From: Sulfurovum sp.
Lineage (GTDB): Bacteria > Campylobacterota > Campylobacteria > Campylobacterales > Sulfurovaceae
NCBI GenBank assembly: GCA_027065815.1
Contig: JAMONL010000018.1
Coordinates: 1 to 53,180 of the forward strand
Reading direction: 5' to 3'
DNA length: 53,180 nucleotides
Shown here: positions 38,919-49,888 of the stretch, piece by piece
How the letters are laid out: each line of letters begins with the position of its first letter
How positions within the stretch are numbered: position 1 is the first letter of the stretch
Notes under the pieces: model-generated
Told to the model about the DNA's origin: nothing
Database searches by the model: none
The model's input: only the letters and a program-made list of their open reading frames with translations
Position numbers and translations under genes: made by a program

Positions 38919-40497
38919 TGGCTTTTGTATATCCCAAGTCTTTCAGTGATACTGATTTATCATTTTTAATGATATGTGGTGTAATAATGAAAACCAATTC
39001 CTCAACTGTATTGATCTTCTCTTCACGTTTAAATGCATATTCCAATAGTGGGAGATCCCCGAGTAAAGGTACTTTATTGAGTTTAATACCCGTTTTAGAA
39101 AGGATCAGACCACCAAGAATCGCATGTTGGCCATCTTTTACTTTGATCACTGAAGCAATCTGTCTTCTCACAAGATCCGGCGGGATATCTCTCGTTGTAC
39201 CATCGCTTGTCACATTATTTACAGTATCAGATACAGACGGGTTGATCTTTAAAGTGATCATTCCATTAGAATCAATTTCAGGCGTGATATCGAGTAGGAT
39301 ACCTGCAAATACAGAATCCACTACTTCACCCTCTGCTGCAACGGCACCACCACCACTACTTGCAGTACTGCTTGATTTGATTTTATAGAACAACTCTTTA
39401 CCTACAGAAATAAGTGCCGGCTGATTATTCATGGTCATCACTCTAGGACTTGAGATCGCTTTTACATCACCTTGGGTATTTAAGAACTTCACAACTTCAG
39501 ACACTTGTGCAGTCCCTGTAACATTTACCAGTTTTGCAGCTGTCGGCGTTGTTCCTGGAGCAAATTCAGCCTCTGTGATCCCTTTTACCGCATCAAAGGT
39601 ATAAGAAGCAATATTTTGCTGTGACATCGCCAATGAATTGATCGTAAAATTCTGCAGCGCATAAAGCTGTGACCAGTCAACACCGGTTGTGGTACTGTCA
39701 TCAAATGTTACAGAAAGGATTCGTACATCGATCAATACCTGCTGTTTGATCTGTTTAGTCACTGTATGTAAATAACGTGCAACTCTATTGATCTGTCTGG
39801 AGGTACCGGTGACGGTAATCATACCTGCTTCTGGATTTACAATAGGTGCCAGAGGATTGTATTCCCAAACCTGACCATCCGGTCCTGTCCAACCTTCACC
39901 GGTTTTTGCATAATGTGTACTTCCGTCTCCTGCACCAATTAAAATACGCTGTACTTCGGATTCAATTGTTTTCCAAAACCTGAACTCATCATTACTCTCA
40001 ATGGATATACCGGTTTTTGATCCACCCACACCACCACTTCCACCAGCACTACCACCACCGCTAGAGTTAGCCGAATTATTGGAGTTTGCTATTGTGACAT
40101 GCGCATTACTTTTACCTGTTCTCTGTCCAGAAATATAATGCACACGGAATGTTCTTGTAATCAAATATGAGATCTTGAGTACATTTCCGTTTAAACTGTA
40201 ATGTAAGTCATTCTCTTTAAGAATCACATTTAAAAAACCTTTTAATGTACTATTCTTCAACTTGACATAATAAAGTTTTTTATTCATTCTTTTTTTTGCA
40301 GCATCGTCTTTTACAAGTACGGTCAATCCGCAAGTATCTGCCAAATTATCAATCACATCACCAACCGTGAGTTTACTGTCAATGGTTACGCTGAATAATT
40401 TACTGGAACAACTGCCTGCAAACAGATTCGTTGTCAAACCTGAGAGCATCAGTAATGCTATTGCATATCCAATCCCCATTTTTTTTATTTTTCTCAT
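38908..40497 (-). CDS. Secretin (MshL/PilQ/GspD-like)
   Basis: LTVGDVIDNLADTCGLTVLVKDD; secretin core VKAISSPRVMTMNNQPALISVG... ILGGLILSKTGIKLNKVPLLGDLPLLEYAFKRE; Gly/Ser/Asn-rich linker. Confidence 0.93.
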   Translation of the reverse strand: MRKIKKMGIGYAIALLMLSGLTTNLFAGSCSSKLFSVTIDSKLTVGDVIDNLADTCGLTVLVKDDAAKKRMNKKLYYVKLKNSTLKGFLNVILKENDLHYSLNGNVLKISYLITRTFRVHYISGQRTGKSNAHVTIANSNNSANSSGGGSAGGSGGVGGSKTGISIESNDEFRFWKTIESEVQRILIGAGDGSTHYAKTGEGWTGPDGQVWEYNPLAPIVNPEAGMITVTGTSRQINRVARYLHTVTKQIKQQVLIDVRILSVTFDDSTTTGVDWSQLYALQNFTINSLAMSQQNIASYTFDAVKGITEAEFAPGTTPTAAKLVNVTGTAQVSEVVKFLNTQGDVKAISSPRVMTMNNQPALISVGKELFYKIKSSSTASSGGGAVAAEGEVVDSVFAGILLDITPEIDSNGMITLKINPSVSDTVNNVTSDGTTRDIPPDLVRRQIASVIKVKDGQHAILGGLILSKTGIKLNKVPLLGDLPLLEYAFKREEKINTVEELVFIITPHIIKNDKSVSLKDLGYTKANEK

Positions 40498-40501
40498 CCT
40501 C

Positions 40502-40927
40502 TTACCTTCCTTCTATCTTGATGAAACTATCTCTATCCTCGTGTAGAAATAATTTTTTAATATGATTGCCATTTCTGAGTACCACACCTCTTTTACCAAT
40601 ATACTTCAATGTGTATCCCATCACTGAATTGTTGATATCTTTCCATCCATCATTAATATAGGCTTTTCCTCCCATAATCGCATGTAGCGATATTTTAGCA
40701 TCTTCCTTAACTTCAGGTATGACAAATTTTGTAACATTGTTATCTTCTTCCATGACAACAAAAGGATTTTTCGTAGACTGCAATATCTTTAGATCAAAAC
40801 CTACTCTTTTTTCATGTATTTTATGAACCATTTTTTCTATCTGTTGCACAGATAGATTTGCATATAATGATACCGTTAAGAGTGAAACTATCAAGACTAT
40901 ATTTTTCATTAGTGATTTATCCCCCAT
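40502..40927 (-). CDS. Small secreted pilus-biogenesis protein (PilP/MshK-like position)
   Basis: Signal peptide; LHAIMGGKAYINDGWKDINNSVMGYTLKYIGKRGVVLRNGNHIKKLFL. Confidence 0.65.
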   Translation of the reverse strand: MGDKSLMKNIVLIVSLLTVSLYANLSVQQIEKMVHKIHEKRVGFDLKILQSTKNPFVVMEEDNNVTKFVIPEVKEDAKISLHAIMGGKAYINDGWKDINNSVMGYTLKYIGKRGVVLRNGNHIKKLFLHEDRDSFIKIEGR

Positions 40928-41562
40928 ACTGAAATATTTATATCTGCCATAACCCTTGTAGAGTTTGGATCAGATGTGAACGTAGTTCCATAAATATCGG
41001 TGACCAGAGTATTTTGTTCAAGCTCATTGATGAACTTTACAATATTCCCATATTCACCTCTACACCCGACACCGATTTCCAGGACATACCCGAAACTACC
41101 ATTACTGTCAACATATTTATTGGTAATATAGTCCAGATCAACATTTTGTATTTCGGCTGTATGAGTAATAGAATTCAGGAATTTAGACCAACTTTTCTGA
41201 TTGAATAGCATATCTGAAAGTTTTTCCAGATTTTGATTAATAAATTGAATATTACTATTGATCTTAACGATATTCTTCTTTTTATTCACAATATCCTGAT
41301 CGAATTTTTTGATGTAATACTCACGGTCTCCACCCACTGTAATAGAATTGAGATAGGTATTATTGTCCACAATACTTTTCTGAATACTTTTTTTCGTACT
41401 TTCACTCTTCTTATACATTGTTTCCGTATAAGGCAACAGATATGCATAAGCAACATAAGCAATAAGTCCTGCAACACCCAGGATCATCAACCATTTTTCA
41501 CTCTCTTTTTTTGGTGCAAAATATGCATCAAGTGCTTCTAGTTTATCTTCTAAGAACTTCAT
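40909..41562 (-). CDS. PilO/MshJ-like protein
   Basis: N-terminal TM, coiled coil, ferredoxin-like C-terminal region; operon position. Confidence 0.65.
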   Translation of the reverse strand: MKFLEDKLEALDAYFAPKKESEKWLMILGVAGLIAYVAYAYLLPYTETMYKKSESTKKSIQKSIVDNNTYLNSITVGGDREYYIKKFDQDIVNKKKNIVKINSNIQFINQNLEKLSDMLFNQKSWSKFLNSITHTAEIQNVDLDYITNKYVDSNGSFGYVLEIGVGCRGEYGNIVKFINELEQNTLVTDIYGTTFTSDPNSTRVMADINISVWGINH

Positions 41563-43091
41563 TTCAATTCCACCTTTAACAGACCTTTGTAGTAGGAACT
41601 CTCCGGATCTTTTTTAATTAGTTCAACATCAATCTGATTGATATCATCAAAGTGCGTATCAGAAATATATTTGATCACTTCCGTGAATTTTCTGTCATTC
41701 AAACTCACGATCGACATCCATACTGTATCGTCTTTAGTATATATATTATTGACATGGACATCAAACTTATTGAGGTCTTCAGCTATCGTATAGAGGGTCG
41801 CTGATTTCAAACGATAATTCACTTTTTTATCATAGATAGCAGTCAATGTCTTTGTTTTACCGCCATATATCTTCGCTACTCTGGCAATTTCTTTGTCAAG
41901 TGCCGAGATCTTCTGTTTTTTCTCACCCAATATCTTTTTATATTTTTGGGATTCGGCACTCAACTTATCATTCTGCAGTGTTAATGCATAGATTTTTGCG
42001 TCATCAATATATGAACCTATCAAATACACAAGCGGATAAGCCAACCCTATTGAAATTGCAGCAAAGGTCGCAATAATGAACTGCCCGCTCGCACGATTAA
42101 CAAATGCCGGTGGACGAGGATACATGGTAAGGTTTACAACAGAATTCTCATCTTCCAAAGCATCGAAAGCATTCAGTAACATCAGATATTGTAACTGATC
42201 CGTATACCACTCATCATTTTTAACATTATAGTTAAAATTGAGATCCGCAGACTGCAGCCCCAGATAATTTTGACTATATTCATCCAAACCGATGATTGGT
42301 CCCTGAACAGAACCAATGAACATATGATCGATCGTCTCTAACTGGAAGGCTCTTTTTGCATAGATGATAATATCATTGATTGTAATGAATACCTCAGAAA
42401 AGATCTTCATGAAGTTTTGCTGATACTCACTCTTGGCTGTTTTCAGACCTTCTGATTCAAGAATGGTGAAGAATTCTTTTTCATCTACTTTTTCACCCAC
42501 CATTTCACAATATTTATCATATATAAGCTCTAATGAAAAATCAATGGATTTCGAATAAAGGAATTCACCATTTCTATAAAATGTGACAAAGGCATCATGT
42601 TTGGTGAAATAGATGAAGCAGTGTGTCCCGTTATCCTGTAAGATCTCTTTTCTATATAAGGCTTTATATAAGAGCGGTGCAGGAAGAAGAAGATCAATAA
42701 ATTTTGTCTGCTGTTTTATAGGGAGAAATAATTCATCCAAGACTTCCGGTTCAGCAACAAAAATATGAAATTCTCTCTCTTCTCCGGAGTTTTCAACTTC
42801 AGTAGAAGAGATCACATAATTCGTAGCCTGATCAAGACCTAACTCTTCGTACGCTTTGATATCAAGTATGTCCGCTATATCTTCATTGGGAATACTTCGG
42901 CTTATACTGACAGTCGTAGTGATCAGATCTTTATTACCAATATAAGATGTAATAAAATTTGCAGTGCTATAACTGAGCTTATTCAGAGGTTGATAGGTAT
43001 CATCCTTATAGATATACTTCTTGTCCGTGTAAGCATTGAGAGTAACAATATTTTTTACGACCGATTTCGACGAACTTTTATTCAAAAACAT
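41559..43091 (-). CDS. PilM-PilN-like fusion (MshI-like)
   Basis: Actin-like N-terminal half, then FIIATFAAISIGLAYPLVYLIGSYI TM and coiled coil/periplasmic PilN-like half. Confidence 0.65.
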   Translation of the reverse strand: MFLNKSSSKSVVKNIVTLNAYTDKKYIYKDDTYQPLNKLSYSTANFITSYIGNKDLITTTVSISRSIPNEDIADILDIKAYEELGLDQATNYVISSTEVENSGEEREFHIFVAEPEVLDELFLPIKQQTKFIDLLLPAPLLYKALYRKEILQDNGTHCFIYFTKHDAFVTFYRNGEFLYSKSIDFSLELIYDKYCEMVGEKVDEKEFFTILESEGLKTAKSEYQQNFMKIFSEVFITINDIIIYAKRAFQLETIDHMFIGSVQGPIIGLDEYSQNYLGLQSADLNFNYNVKNDEWYTDQLQYLMLLNAFDALEDENSVVNLTMYPRPPAFVNRASGQFIIATFAAISIGLAYPLVYLIGSYIDDAKIYALTLQNDKLSAESQKYKKILGEKKQKISALDKEIARVAKIYGGKTKTLTAIYDKKVNYRLKSATLYTIAEDLNKFDVHVNNIYTKDDTVWMSIVSLNDRKFTEVIKYISDTHFDDINQIDVELIKKDPESSYYKGLLKVELK

Positions 43092-43245
43092 TCTAACTTC
43101 CTTCCTTGTTAAACAATTATATATGTTATAATATTAAAACTATCTTACAAAATTAATTTTTTCTTTAAAATATAACTTTTTTTAATTATTTATCATTTAG
43201 AAGAAGGTTGAACTCCTATTTTCAGGATGCCAGCGCTCTTTTGGA

Positions 43246-44148
43246 TCAGATAATGTAACCAAATTCTTCCAGGCTTTCTCTATTCTTGCTCCAGCCTTTT
43301 TTAACAGAAACATGCAGATCTAAAAATATCTTTTTCCCGGAGAAATACTCCATCTGTTCACGAGCCAGTTTTCCGACTCTTTTGATACCCGCACCTTTTT
43401 GTCCGACAATAATCCCTTTTTGTGTCTCTTTTTCCACGACAATGGTTGCATAGACCCTGTCTATTCCTTCATCTTCATCGATCTTTTCTATGGTCACATC
43501 ACTTTCGTACGGTATCTCATCACTCAAGTTCTCAAAAATGGACTCTCGAATGAGTTCTTTATAGATATCACGTATATTGTCGGTGGTAAGTATCTCTGTA
43601 TCATAAAGGAAAGGAGATTCAGGCAAATGTTTGGCTATTTCATCGAGTAACTGTTTCTTCCCAACTTTCTTGTTTACAGAGAAAGGAATGATCGCTTCAA
43701 ATTCACTTTGGTATTTTTGATACTCTCCCAGCTTGACAAGGATGTCAGCATTCTTCACATGGTCGATCTTGGTGAGGATTATGATATGTTTCACTCCTTT
43801 TGCCTGTGCAAGTTTCAAGAACTTTTCATACTCTGTAAGTTTATCTGTAACAGGTGCGAGAAACACGATCAGGTCAGAGTCTCCCATGGCTTTAAGTGCT
43901 TCATCCAGCATAAACTGATTTAGCAGTCTCTCTTTTTCATGAATACCGGGAGTATCCACAAAAATAATTTGGGCATTGTCATGCATGACGATAATATTCA
44001 TGCGTTTACGGGTTGCCTGTGCTTTTTTAGAAACCATCGCAAGTTTTTCACCTACGACATGATTCAACAGAGTACTTTTCCCGGCATTGGGTCTGCCGAC
44101 CACAGCTACAAATCCTGCCTTGGTATTGGTTCGATCATTATTAAACAT
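43246..44148 (-). CDS. era: GTPase Era
   Basis: VGRPNAGKSTLLN, DTPGIHE, C-terminal KH region VGQKGAGIKRVGKLAREQMEYFSGKKIFLDLHV. Confidence 0.97.
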   Translation of the reverse strand: MFNNDRTNTKAGFVAVVGRPNAGKSTLLNHVVGEKLAMVSKKAQATRKRMNIIVMHDNAQIIFVDTPGIHEKERLLNQFMLDEALKAMGDSDLIVFLAPVTDKLTEYEKFLKLAQAKGVKHIIILTKIDHVKNADILVKLGEYQKYQSEFEAIIPFSVNKKVGKKQLLDEIAKHLPESPFLYDTEILTTDNIRDIYKELIRESIFENLSDEIPYESDVTIEKIDEDEGIDRVYATIVVEKETQKGIIVGQKGAGIKRVGKLAREQMEYFSGKKIFLDLHVSVKKGWSKNRESLEEFGYII

Positions 44149-44166
44149 ATATTCTACTTTCTTTAT

Positions 44167-45495
44167 TTACAAGATGTATCTTGTAGTATCTTCATCTTCA
44201 ACCACAGCACCTATCTTTTCTTTGACCAGAGGTTTATCGATATTCACCGTTTCTCCTGCATGTTCATCTGCGGAAAAAGAGATCTCCTCGAGGATCTTCT
44301 CCATGACCGTATGCAAACGTCTTGCTCCGATATCTTCTGTCTTTTCATTGGCAAGCAGTGAATAGTGTGCAATGGCTTTCAATGCCTCGTCCTCAAATAC
44401 AAGATCGACATCTTCCACTTTCATCAATGCCTGATATTGTTTGATGAGTGAATTGTTCGGCTCAGTCAAAATTCGGTAAAGCGTCTCTTCATCCAAAGAA
44501 TCCAATTCTACACGCAAAGGAAAACGTCCCTGAAGTTCAGGCATAAGATCGCTTGGTTTACTCACATGAAAGGCACCTGCTGCAATGAACAGGATATGGT
44601 CTGTTTTCACCATGCCCAGTTTGGTATGTACGGTAGAGCCTTCCACAATGGGAAGCAGGTCTCTCTGTACACCTTCTTTGCTAGGATCCTGACGGCCTTG
44701 GGTATTGGAAGAGACAGCTACTTTGTCTATCTCATCAAGGAAGACGATGCCGCCCTTCTCAACTTTTTCAAGTGCAAGTTCTTTGAGTTGTTCTTCATCA
44801 AGTAACGCTTCACTCGCTTCCTGTGCCAAGATCTTTCTGGCATCTTTGACCGTAACCTCTTTCTCAGGTCCCTTTTTCCCCATACCGCCAAGTACTTTGA
44901 CGATCGACTCCTGCACCTGTATCATTTGAGGAGGAAGCCCCTCTTCAGGCATCGTAGGATTGTTTGGCATGGTCACCTTGATCTTCAGGTGATCCAGGTC
45001 ACCTTTGGCGAACTTCTCCTGCATTCTGACAAAGGAAGCATCATACTCAGCCTGTTTCTGATCTGTAGCTCCGACAGGAAGCGGGGGAAGCAGTTTTTCA
45101 ATGATCTTGTTCTCAATGTAGTTCGCGATCTTCTCCTGATTCTTCTCATTTTCAGATTCACGTACGATCGTTAGAGAAATGGCAGCAAGATCACGGATCA
45201 TAGATTCTACATCTCTACCGACAAATCCGACTTCTGTATATTTACTCGCTTCCACTTTGATGAAAGGCAGATTCATCATCTTTGCAAGACGTCTGGCAAT
45301 TTCCGTTTTACCTACACCTGTACTACCGATCATCAAAATATTCTTTGGTGTAACATCTTGCTGCATATCTTCACTCAGCTGCATACGTCTGTAACGGTTT
45401 CTCAATGCAACGGCAATGGTCTTCTTTGCATCATTCTGACCAATCACATACTGATCTAAATGCTTTACTATCTCTTTAGGGGTTAAATTATCCAA
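44167..45495 (-). CDS. hslU: ATP-dependent protease ATPase subunit HslU
   Basis: LTPKEIVKHLDQYVIGQNDAKKTIAVALRNRYRRMQL; GSTGVGKTEIARRLA; terminal RYIL. Confidence 0.98.
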   Translation of the reverse strand: MDNLTPKEIVKHLDQYVIGQNDAKKTIAVALRNRYRRMQLSEDMQQDVTPKNILMIGSTGVGKTEIARRLAKMMNLPFIKVEASKYTEVGFVGRDVESMIRDLAAISLTIVRESENEKNQEKIANYIENKIIEKLLPPLPVGATDQKQAEYDASFVRMQEKFAKGDLDHLKIKVTMPNNPTMPEEGLPPQMIQVQESIVKVLGGMGKKGPEKEVTVKDARKILAQEASEALLDEEQLKELALEKVEKGGIVFLDEIDKVAVSSNTQGRQDPSKEGVQRDLLPIVEGSTVHTKLGMVKTDHILFIAAGAFHVSKPSDLMPELQGRFPLRVELDSLDEETLYRILTEPNNSLIKQYQALMKVEDVDLVFEDEALKAIAHYSLLANEKTEDIGARRLHTVMEKILEEISFSADEHAGETVNIDKPLVKEKIGAVVEDEDTTRYIL

Positions 45496-45507
45496 TCGTC
45501 TTTCCTC

Positions 45508-46038
45508 TTATAACTCTAATATCTTAATATTCTTATTTGTATATATGCAAAGGTCACCGGCTACTTCAAGAGATTCTTGCACAAGTTCTCTGGGTTCAAG
45601 GTTCGCATGTTTATCCAAGGCTCTTGCAGCAGAGATGGCATAGTTCCCGCCTGAGCCGATCGCAGCGATCTTTCCATCCTGCGGTTCGACCACATCACCC
45701 GTTCCCGAAAGTATGAAGATATGCTCTTTATTCAGTACGATCATCATCGCTTCAAGCTGACGTAAATGTTTGTCTTTTCGCCACATTTTTGAAAACCCGA
45801 TGACCGACTTAAAAAGATCTCCTCTCTTTTCCGCCAGGATCTCTTCAAACATATCAAAAAGGTTAAAAGCATCTGCCGTTGAACCAGCAAAGCCTGCCAA
45901 CACTTTCCCCTCATGAAGGGTACGGATCTTGGTTGCATTGCTTTTAAGTACCGTATCGCCAAAGGTTACCTGACCATCACCGCCGATGACCGCTTTTCCA
46001 TCACCTTTATAGCCCAGTATCGTCGTTGCGTCAAACAT
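45508..46038 (-). CDS. hslV: ATP-dependent protease peptidase subunit HslV
   Basis: [35 protein letters not shown]. Confidence 0.98.
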   Translation of the reverse strand: MFDATTILGYKGDGKAVIGGDGQVTFGDTVLKSNATKIRTLHEGKVLAGFAGSTADAFNLFDMFEEILAEKRGDLFKSVIGFSKMWRKDKHLRQLEAMMIVLNKEHIFILSGTGDVVEPQDGKIAAIGSGGNYAISAARALDKHANLEPRELVQESLEVAGDLCIYTNKNIKILEL

Positions 46039-46040
46039 AC

Positions 46041-46484
46041 CTATACGCCTACTACTTCTACTTTAAGTGCGGCATGGATCGCATGTCCAAGCTTTGCATC
46101 CACTTCGTGAATACCAGTCGATTTCAACGCTTTTTTCAAATTGATATGTTTTTTGTCGAGATCAATATTGAGCTGTTCTTTGATCGCTGCAGAAATATCT
46201 GCATTCCCTACGGAACCTTTGATCCCAACAGGCGCTGACTGTTTTTCTATTCTGATGGTCGCACCCTCAAGAATTTTTTTCTCAGATTCAAGACGTTCCA
46301 GCTCTTCTTTAAGTTCTTTTGCCCTTCTCTCTTGTTCTGCTTTCCAGTTTTCAACCACTTCAGGTGTTGCCAGTTGTGCTAAACCTTTATTGATGAGAAA
46401 ATTCTGACCATATCCGTCTTTTACCTCTTTGATCTCACCTGCTTTTCCAAGTGTTTTTACATCTTTTATCAATAATACTTTCAT
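46041..46484 (-). CDS. rplI: 50S ribosomal protein L9
   Basis: [36 protein letters not shown]. Confidence 0.98.
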   Translation of the reverse strand: MKVLLIKDVKTLGKAGEIKEVKDGYGQNFLINKGLAQLATPEVVENWKAEQERRAKELKEELERLESEKKILEGATIRIEKQSAPVGIKGSVGNADISAAIKEQLNIDLDKKHINLKKALKSTGIHEVDAKLGHAIHAALKVEVVGV

Positions 46485-46598
46485 TTTTTATCCTCGTATA
46501 GATTTATAATTCCTAATATTTTATCGAAACTTTGCTAATAGATGATATTTATTATTCTAGCTATGCTACAATCAGCAAAAATTTACTACGGATATATT

Positions 46599-48554
46599 AT
46601 GTTTCAAGAATTTAAGATCGATCATTTAGCACAGTTTCCCACAGATCTGGAAAAACTGTTAGACCAACAGAGAACTATTATCAAGCAGATTACAGAGAGT
46701 GAAGATACAGACTATGTCAAAGTGCTCAAACCAATGCAGGATCTTGATGAAGAACTGGGACTTTTCTTTACACCCCTCTCTCACCTCAATTCAGTCATGA
46801 ACTCGGATGAGACACAAAAAGCCTATGAAGCATCTCTACCCCTGCTCTCAAAGTTCTCTTCAGAGATCGCACAGAATGAAGCCCTCTTCAAAAAGATAGA
46901 GCAGATCAAAGCTGAAAATGCTGAAGCAAAGACCGTCGTCTCACATGAGATAAGAGACTTTGTCCTCTCCGGGGCAAAACTTCCTGAAGAGAAAAAGAAA
47001 AGAATGGAAGATATCTCTTTAAAACTCTCAGAACTCTCTAACAACTTTTCGCAAAACCTGCTCGATGCCACCAACGCTTTTGAACTTATTATGACAGATG
47101 AAAAAGATGTAGCGGGCATGCCACAATCTGACATTGATGCGGCAAAAGAGAAAATGGATGGAAAAACTGTTTACAAATTCACACTTCAGATCCCTTCTTA
47201 TCTTGCCTATATGACTTACGGGCCAAACCGTGAATACAGAAAAACCATTTCAAAAGCCTACAGTACCAGAGCACCAGAAAATGCCAATGTGATCGATCAG
47301 ATCCTTGCACTCAAACAGGAAAAAGCCAAGCTGCTTGGGTTTGACAATTATGCACAGTATGCTTTGGAGACCAGAGATGCCTCTACGCAGGAAGAGGTAC
47401 TTGGATTTCTAAATGACCTCGCTGATGCTGCTTTGCCACAGGCCAAAAAAGAGCTGAAAGAACTCAGAGAGTTTGCACAGCGAACAGATGGTATTGAAGA
47501 TCTGGCAGGTTATGATGTCGCTTACTATTCCGAAAAACTCAAAAAAGAGAAGTTTGATTTTGATGATACCATGACCAAACCCTATTTTGAACAGGAGAAA
47601 GTTCTTAAAGGCATGCTTGACATCGTTTCAGAACTCTTTTCTGTGACATTCAAAACTGCAACTGTGCCAACCTGGCATGACTGTGTCAAACCATTCGATA
47701 TTTTTGAAAATGGTACACTTTCCGGACGTATCTATTTTGACCTCGATGCACGTAAAGAGAAGCGTGGCGGTGCCTGGATGAACGACTGGGAGACACACTA
47801 TGTGGACAGTGAAGGAAAACTGCATTTGGCTTCTGCTTTTGTTGTCTGCAACTTCTCTCCTCCCACCGAAAATACACCTTCCCTTCTAAGACATGATGAT
47901 GTGGTGACACTGTTCCACGAAATGGGACATGCCATCCATCACCTCTTTGGGAAATGTCACGAACGCTCTGTTTCCGGTATTAACGGTGTAGCCTGGGATG
48001 TGGTGGAGTTCCCTTCACAGTTTTTAGAGAACTTTGCCTATGAAGCAGCTATCTTAAAACGTTTTGGTTTCCATTATGAAACAGATGAGCCTATCTCTGA
48101 GGAACTTATGTCAAAGATCAAAGAAACAAAGAACTTCCAGGCCGCACTGGGTATTTTACGCCAGGTAGAATTCTCACTCTTTGACTTCCAGCTTCATCAA
48201 AAACTTTATCAGGGTCAAGAGGTACAGACACTTCTTGATGCTATCAGAGAAAAAACATCTCTACTTAAACCACCGGCATACAACAAGTTCCAACACGGAT
48301 TTGCACACATCTTTGCCGGAGGGTACGCTGCGGGATACTACTCCTACAAATGGGCTGAAGTACTCTCTGCCGATGCCTTTTTCACCTGTCTCGATGAAGA
48401 GAACGGATTTGACAAAGAAAAAGCAAAAGGGTATAAAGAGTATATCCTTGCAAATGGCGGGGCCAAAGAGATGAGTGAGCTTTACAAAGAATGGCTGGGG
48501 CGGAAAGCCGATGTCAAAAGCTTGATCAAGCTTTATGAAATATCGGGTGCGTGA
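46599..48554 (+). CDS. M3-family oligopeptidase (PrlC/OpdA-like)
   Basis: LFHEMGHAIHH zinc motif; start at MFQEFKIDHLAQFP preferred over upstream Met. Confidence 0.95.
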   Translation: MFQEFKIDHLAQFPTDLEKLLDQQRTIIKQITESEDTDYVKVLKPMQDLDEELGLFFTPLSHLNSVMNSDETQKAYEASLPLLSKFSSEIAQNEALFKKIEQIKAENAEAKTVVSHEIRDFVLSGAKLPEEKKKRMEDISLKLSELSNNFSQNLLDATNAFELIMTDEKDVAGMPQSDIDAAKEKMDGKTVYKFTLQIPSYLAYMTYGPNREYRKTISKAYSTRAPENANVIDQILALKQEKAKLLGFDNYAQYALETRDASTQEEVLGFLNDLADAALPQAKKELKELREFAQRTDGIEDLAGYDVAYYSEKLKKEKFDFDDTMTKPYFEQEKVLKGMLDIVSELFSVTFKTATVPTWHDCVKPFDIFENGTLSGRIYFDLDARKEKRGGAWMNDWETHYVDSEGKLHLASAFVVCNFSPPTENTPSLLRHDDVVTLFHEMGHAIHHLFGKCHERSVSGINGVAWDVVEFPSQFLENFAYEAAILKRFGFHYETDEPISEELMSKIKETKNFQAALGILRQVEFSLFDFQLHQKLYQGQEVQTLLDAIREKTSLLKPPAYNKFQHGFAHIFAGGYAAGYYSYKWAEVLSADAFFTCLDEENGFDKEKAKGYKEYILANGGAKEMSELYKEWLGRKADVKSLIKLYEISGA

Positions 48555-48567
48555 TTACACACCCTAC
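48546..48567. repeat. REP-like hairpin unit overlapping the M3 peptidase stop codon
   Basis: GGTGCGTGATTACACACC-CTAC, 6/7 stem pairs. Confidence 0.4.
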
Positions 48568-48577
48568 GGAGAGATAA

Positions 48578-49096
48578 ATGAAAGAATACCGATCACTAGC
48601 ACTTACTGTTATTGCTATTTTCATCATTATACTTGTCGGAGCATACTTCAGCTCTACCTTTAACGAACAGAAAACCTTTCTGGAACTCTTTGTTCTCCTT
48701 GGGGCTTTGCTGTTCATCTTTTCTGCACTGGTCATCTTCGCAGCTATAGGTTTCAGTTCCTTTTCACTCTATCTGGCCATCTTTCTGGCAGCGGTCATGG
48801 GTATCTACGGCATAGAAGGTGCCTTTCTTTTTATAGGAATGACCTATCTGATATGGGGTTCCATTTTTGCAATGGAAGTACTGCTGTTTTACAATGGCTT
48901 AAAGAGTGCACAGGAGTGGTTCACAAAACGCTACACTTTTAAATCATTCAAAAATGAATATTATGCATTTTACCCCATGCTGATGGTTGCCTATTTGTTC
49001 CTGGAATTAATACCGAGTATATTTTACAGAGAGAGTTTTCTGAAGTTTTCACCATCTAAAGTTTTAGAAGTGATGGAAGAGGTCTTAGATGATTAA
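48578..49096 (+). CDS. Hypothetical membrane protein
   Basis: Four or so TM helices; RBS GGAGA upstream. Confidence 0.75.
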   Translation: MKEYRSLALTVIAIFIIILVGAYFSSTFNEQKTFLELFVLLGALLFIFSALVIFAAIGFSSFSLYLAIFLAAVMGIYGIEGAFLFIGMTYLIWGSIFAMEVLLFYNGLKSAQEWFTKRYTFKSFKNEYYAFYPMLMVAYLFLELIPSIFYRESFLKFSPSKVLEVMEEVLDD

Positions 49097-49109
49097 CGCT
49101 CATACTAAA

Positions 49110-49138
49110 ACCTTATAAAGTTATATATTTTATAAGGT
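49110..49138. terminator. ACCTTATAAA inverted repeat, family A
   Basis: ACCTTATAAA-N9-TTTATAAGGT perfect 10-bp stem, between convergent genes. Confidence 0.65.
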
Positions 49139-49263
49139 CTTACAAATAAAATATTTACTTTTTATCTTATTGCTACCTTTACCCAATAAAATTTTACTTT
49201 ACTGCTGGGCTTTGATAAGTAATTCTTCTATGATATTACAAGCTTTTAAGTTAAGTAACAATA

Positions 49264-49791
49264 CTAAACAATCTTACACTCCATCCTATTCAAAATCTCC
49301 AAGGTCTTAGTCACATCATAAATAGCACTATGATACTGTTCATCATCAAAATCTATATGGTAATATTTACAAGTCTCAATTAGCTTTGGGTTTTTGACAT
49401 TACCCCTAATATTGGTCGCTTTAACAATCTTCTTGTTTTCTTTCATCGTGCAAAAATGATTTTCAAATGAGAGTAACTCACCTATATGCCTTAACTCAAA
49501 CGATATGTTATGTGCTACCAATGTAGTGGTGTTTTTACAAAATGCTACAAAGTCCGCATCGTCCTCAAAGTACTCTTCATAGCTTACGCCTTTTCTGAGC
49601 CTTTCAAGTCTCTCTGGTGAGAGTTTATGTACAGCTAGAGCATGAGGGTTTACTTCATAGAGGGAGAAATAATAACGATGAAAAGTATCTAGTACTTTAT
49701 ATGCATCATTTACTAGAGCAACACGAAAGGCTGCTACTTCTATGACATCATGTATGTTTGTTGAGTTTGTTTCGAAGTCTAAGATTATCAT
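49264..49791 (-). CDS. DnaQ-like 3'-5' exonuclease (DEDDh)
   Basis: MIILDFETN, LVAHNISFELRHI, HSAIYDVTKT. Confidence 0.85.
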   Translation of the reverse strand: MIILDFETNSTNIHDVIEVAAFRVALVNDAYKVLDTFHRYYFSLYEVNPHALAVHKLSPERLERLRKGVSYEEYFEDDADFVAFCKNTTTLVAHNISFELRHIGELLSFENHFCTMKENKKIVKATNIRGNVKNPKLIETCKYYHIDFDDEQYHSAIYDVTKTLEILNRMECKIV

Positions 49792-49888
49792 TTGGTATCA
49801 TACCTAGATTGTATTTAACCCATAGATATCCCCTTAAGTATAAATGGTATAGACTGTATGACATACAAATCCAAACAAAGGAGATAAA

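Noticed and set aside
43939-44365. Plus-strand ORFs antisense to era/hslU
   Set aside because: Shadow ORFs of conserved genes.
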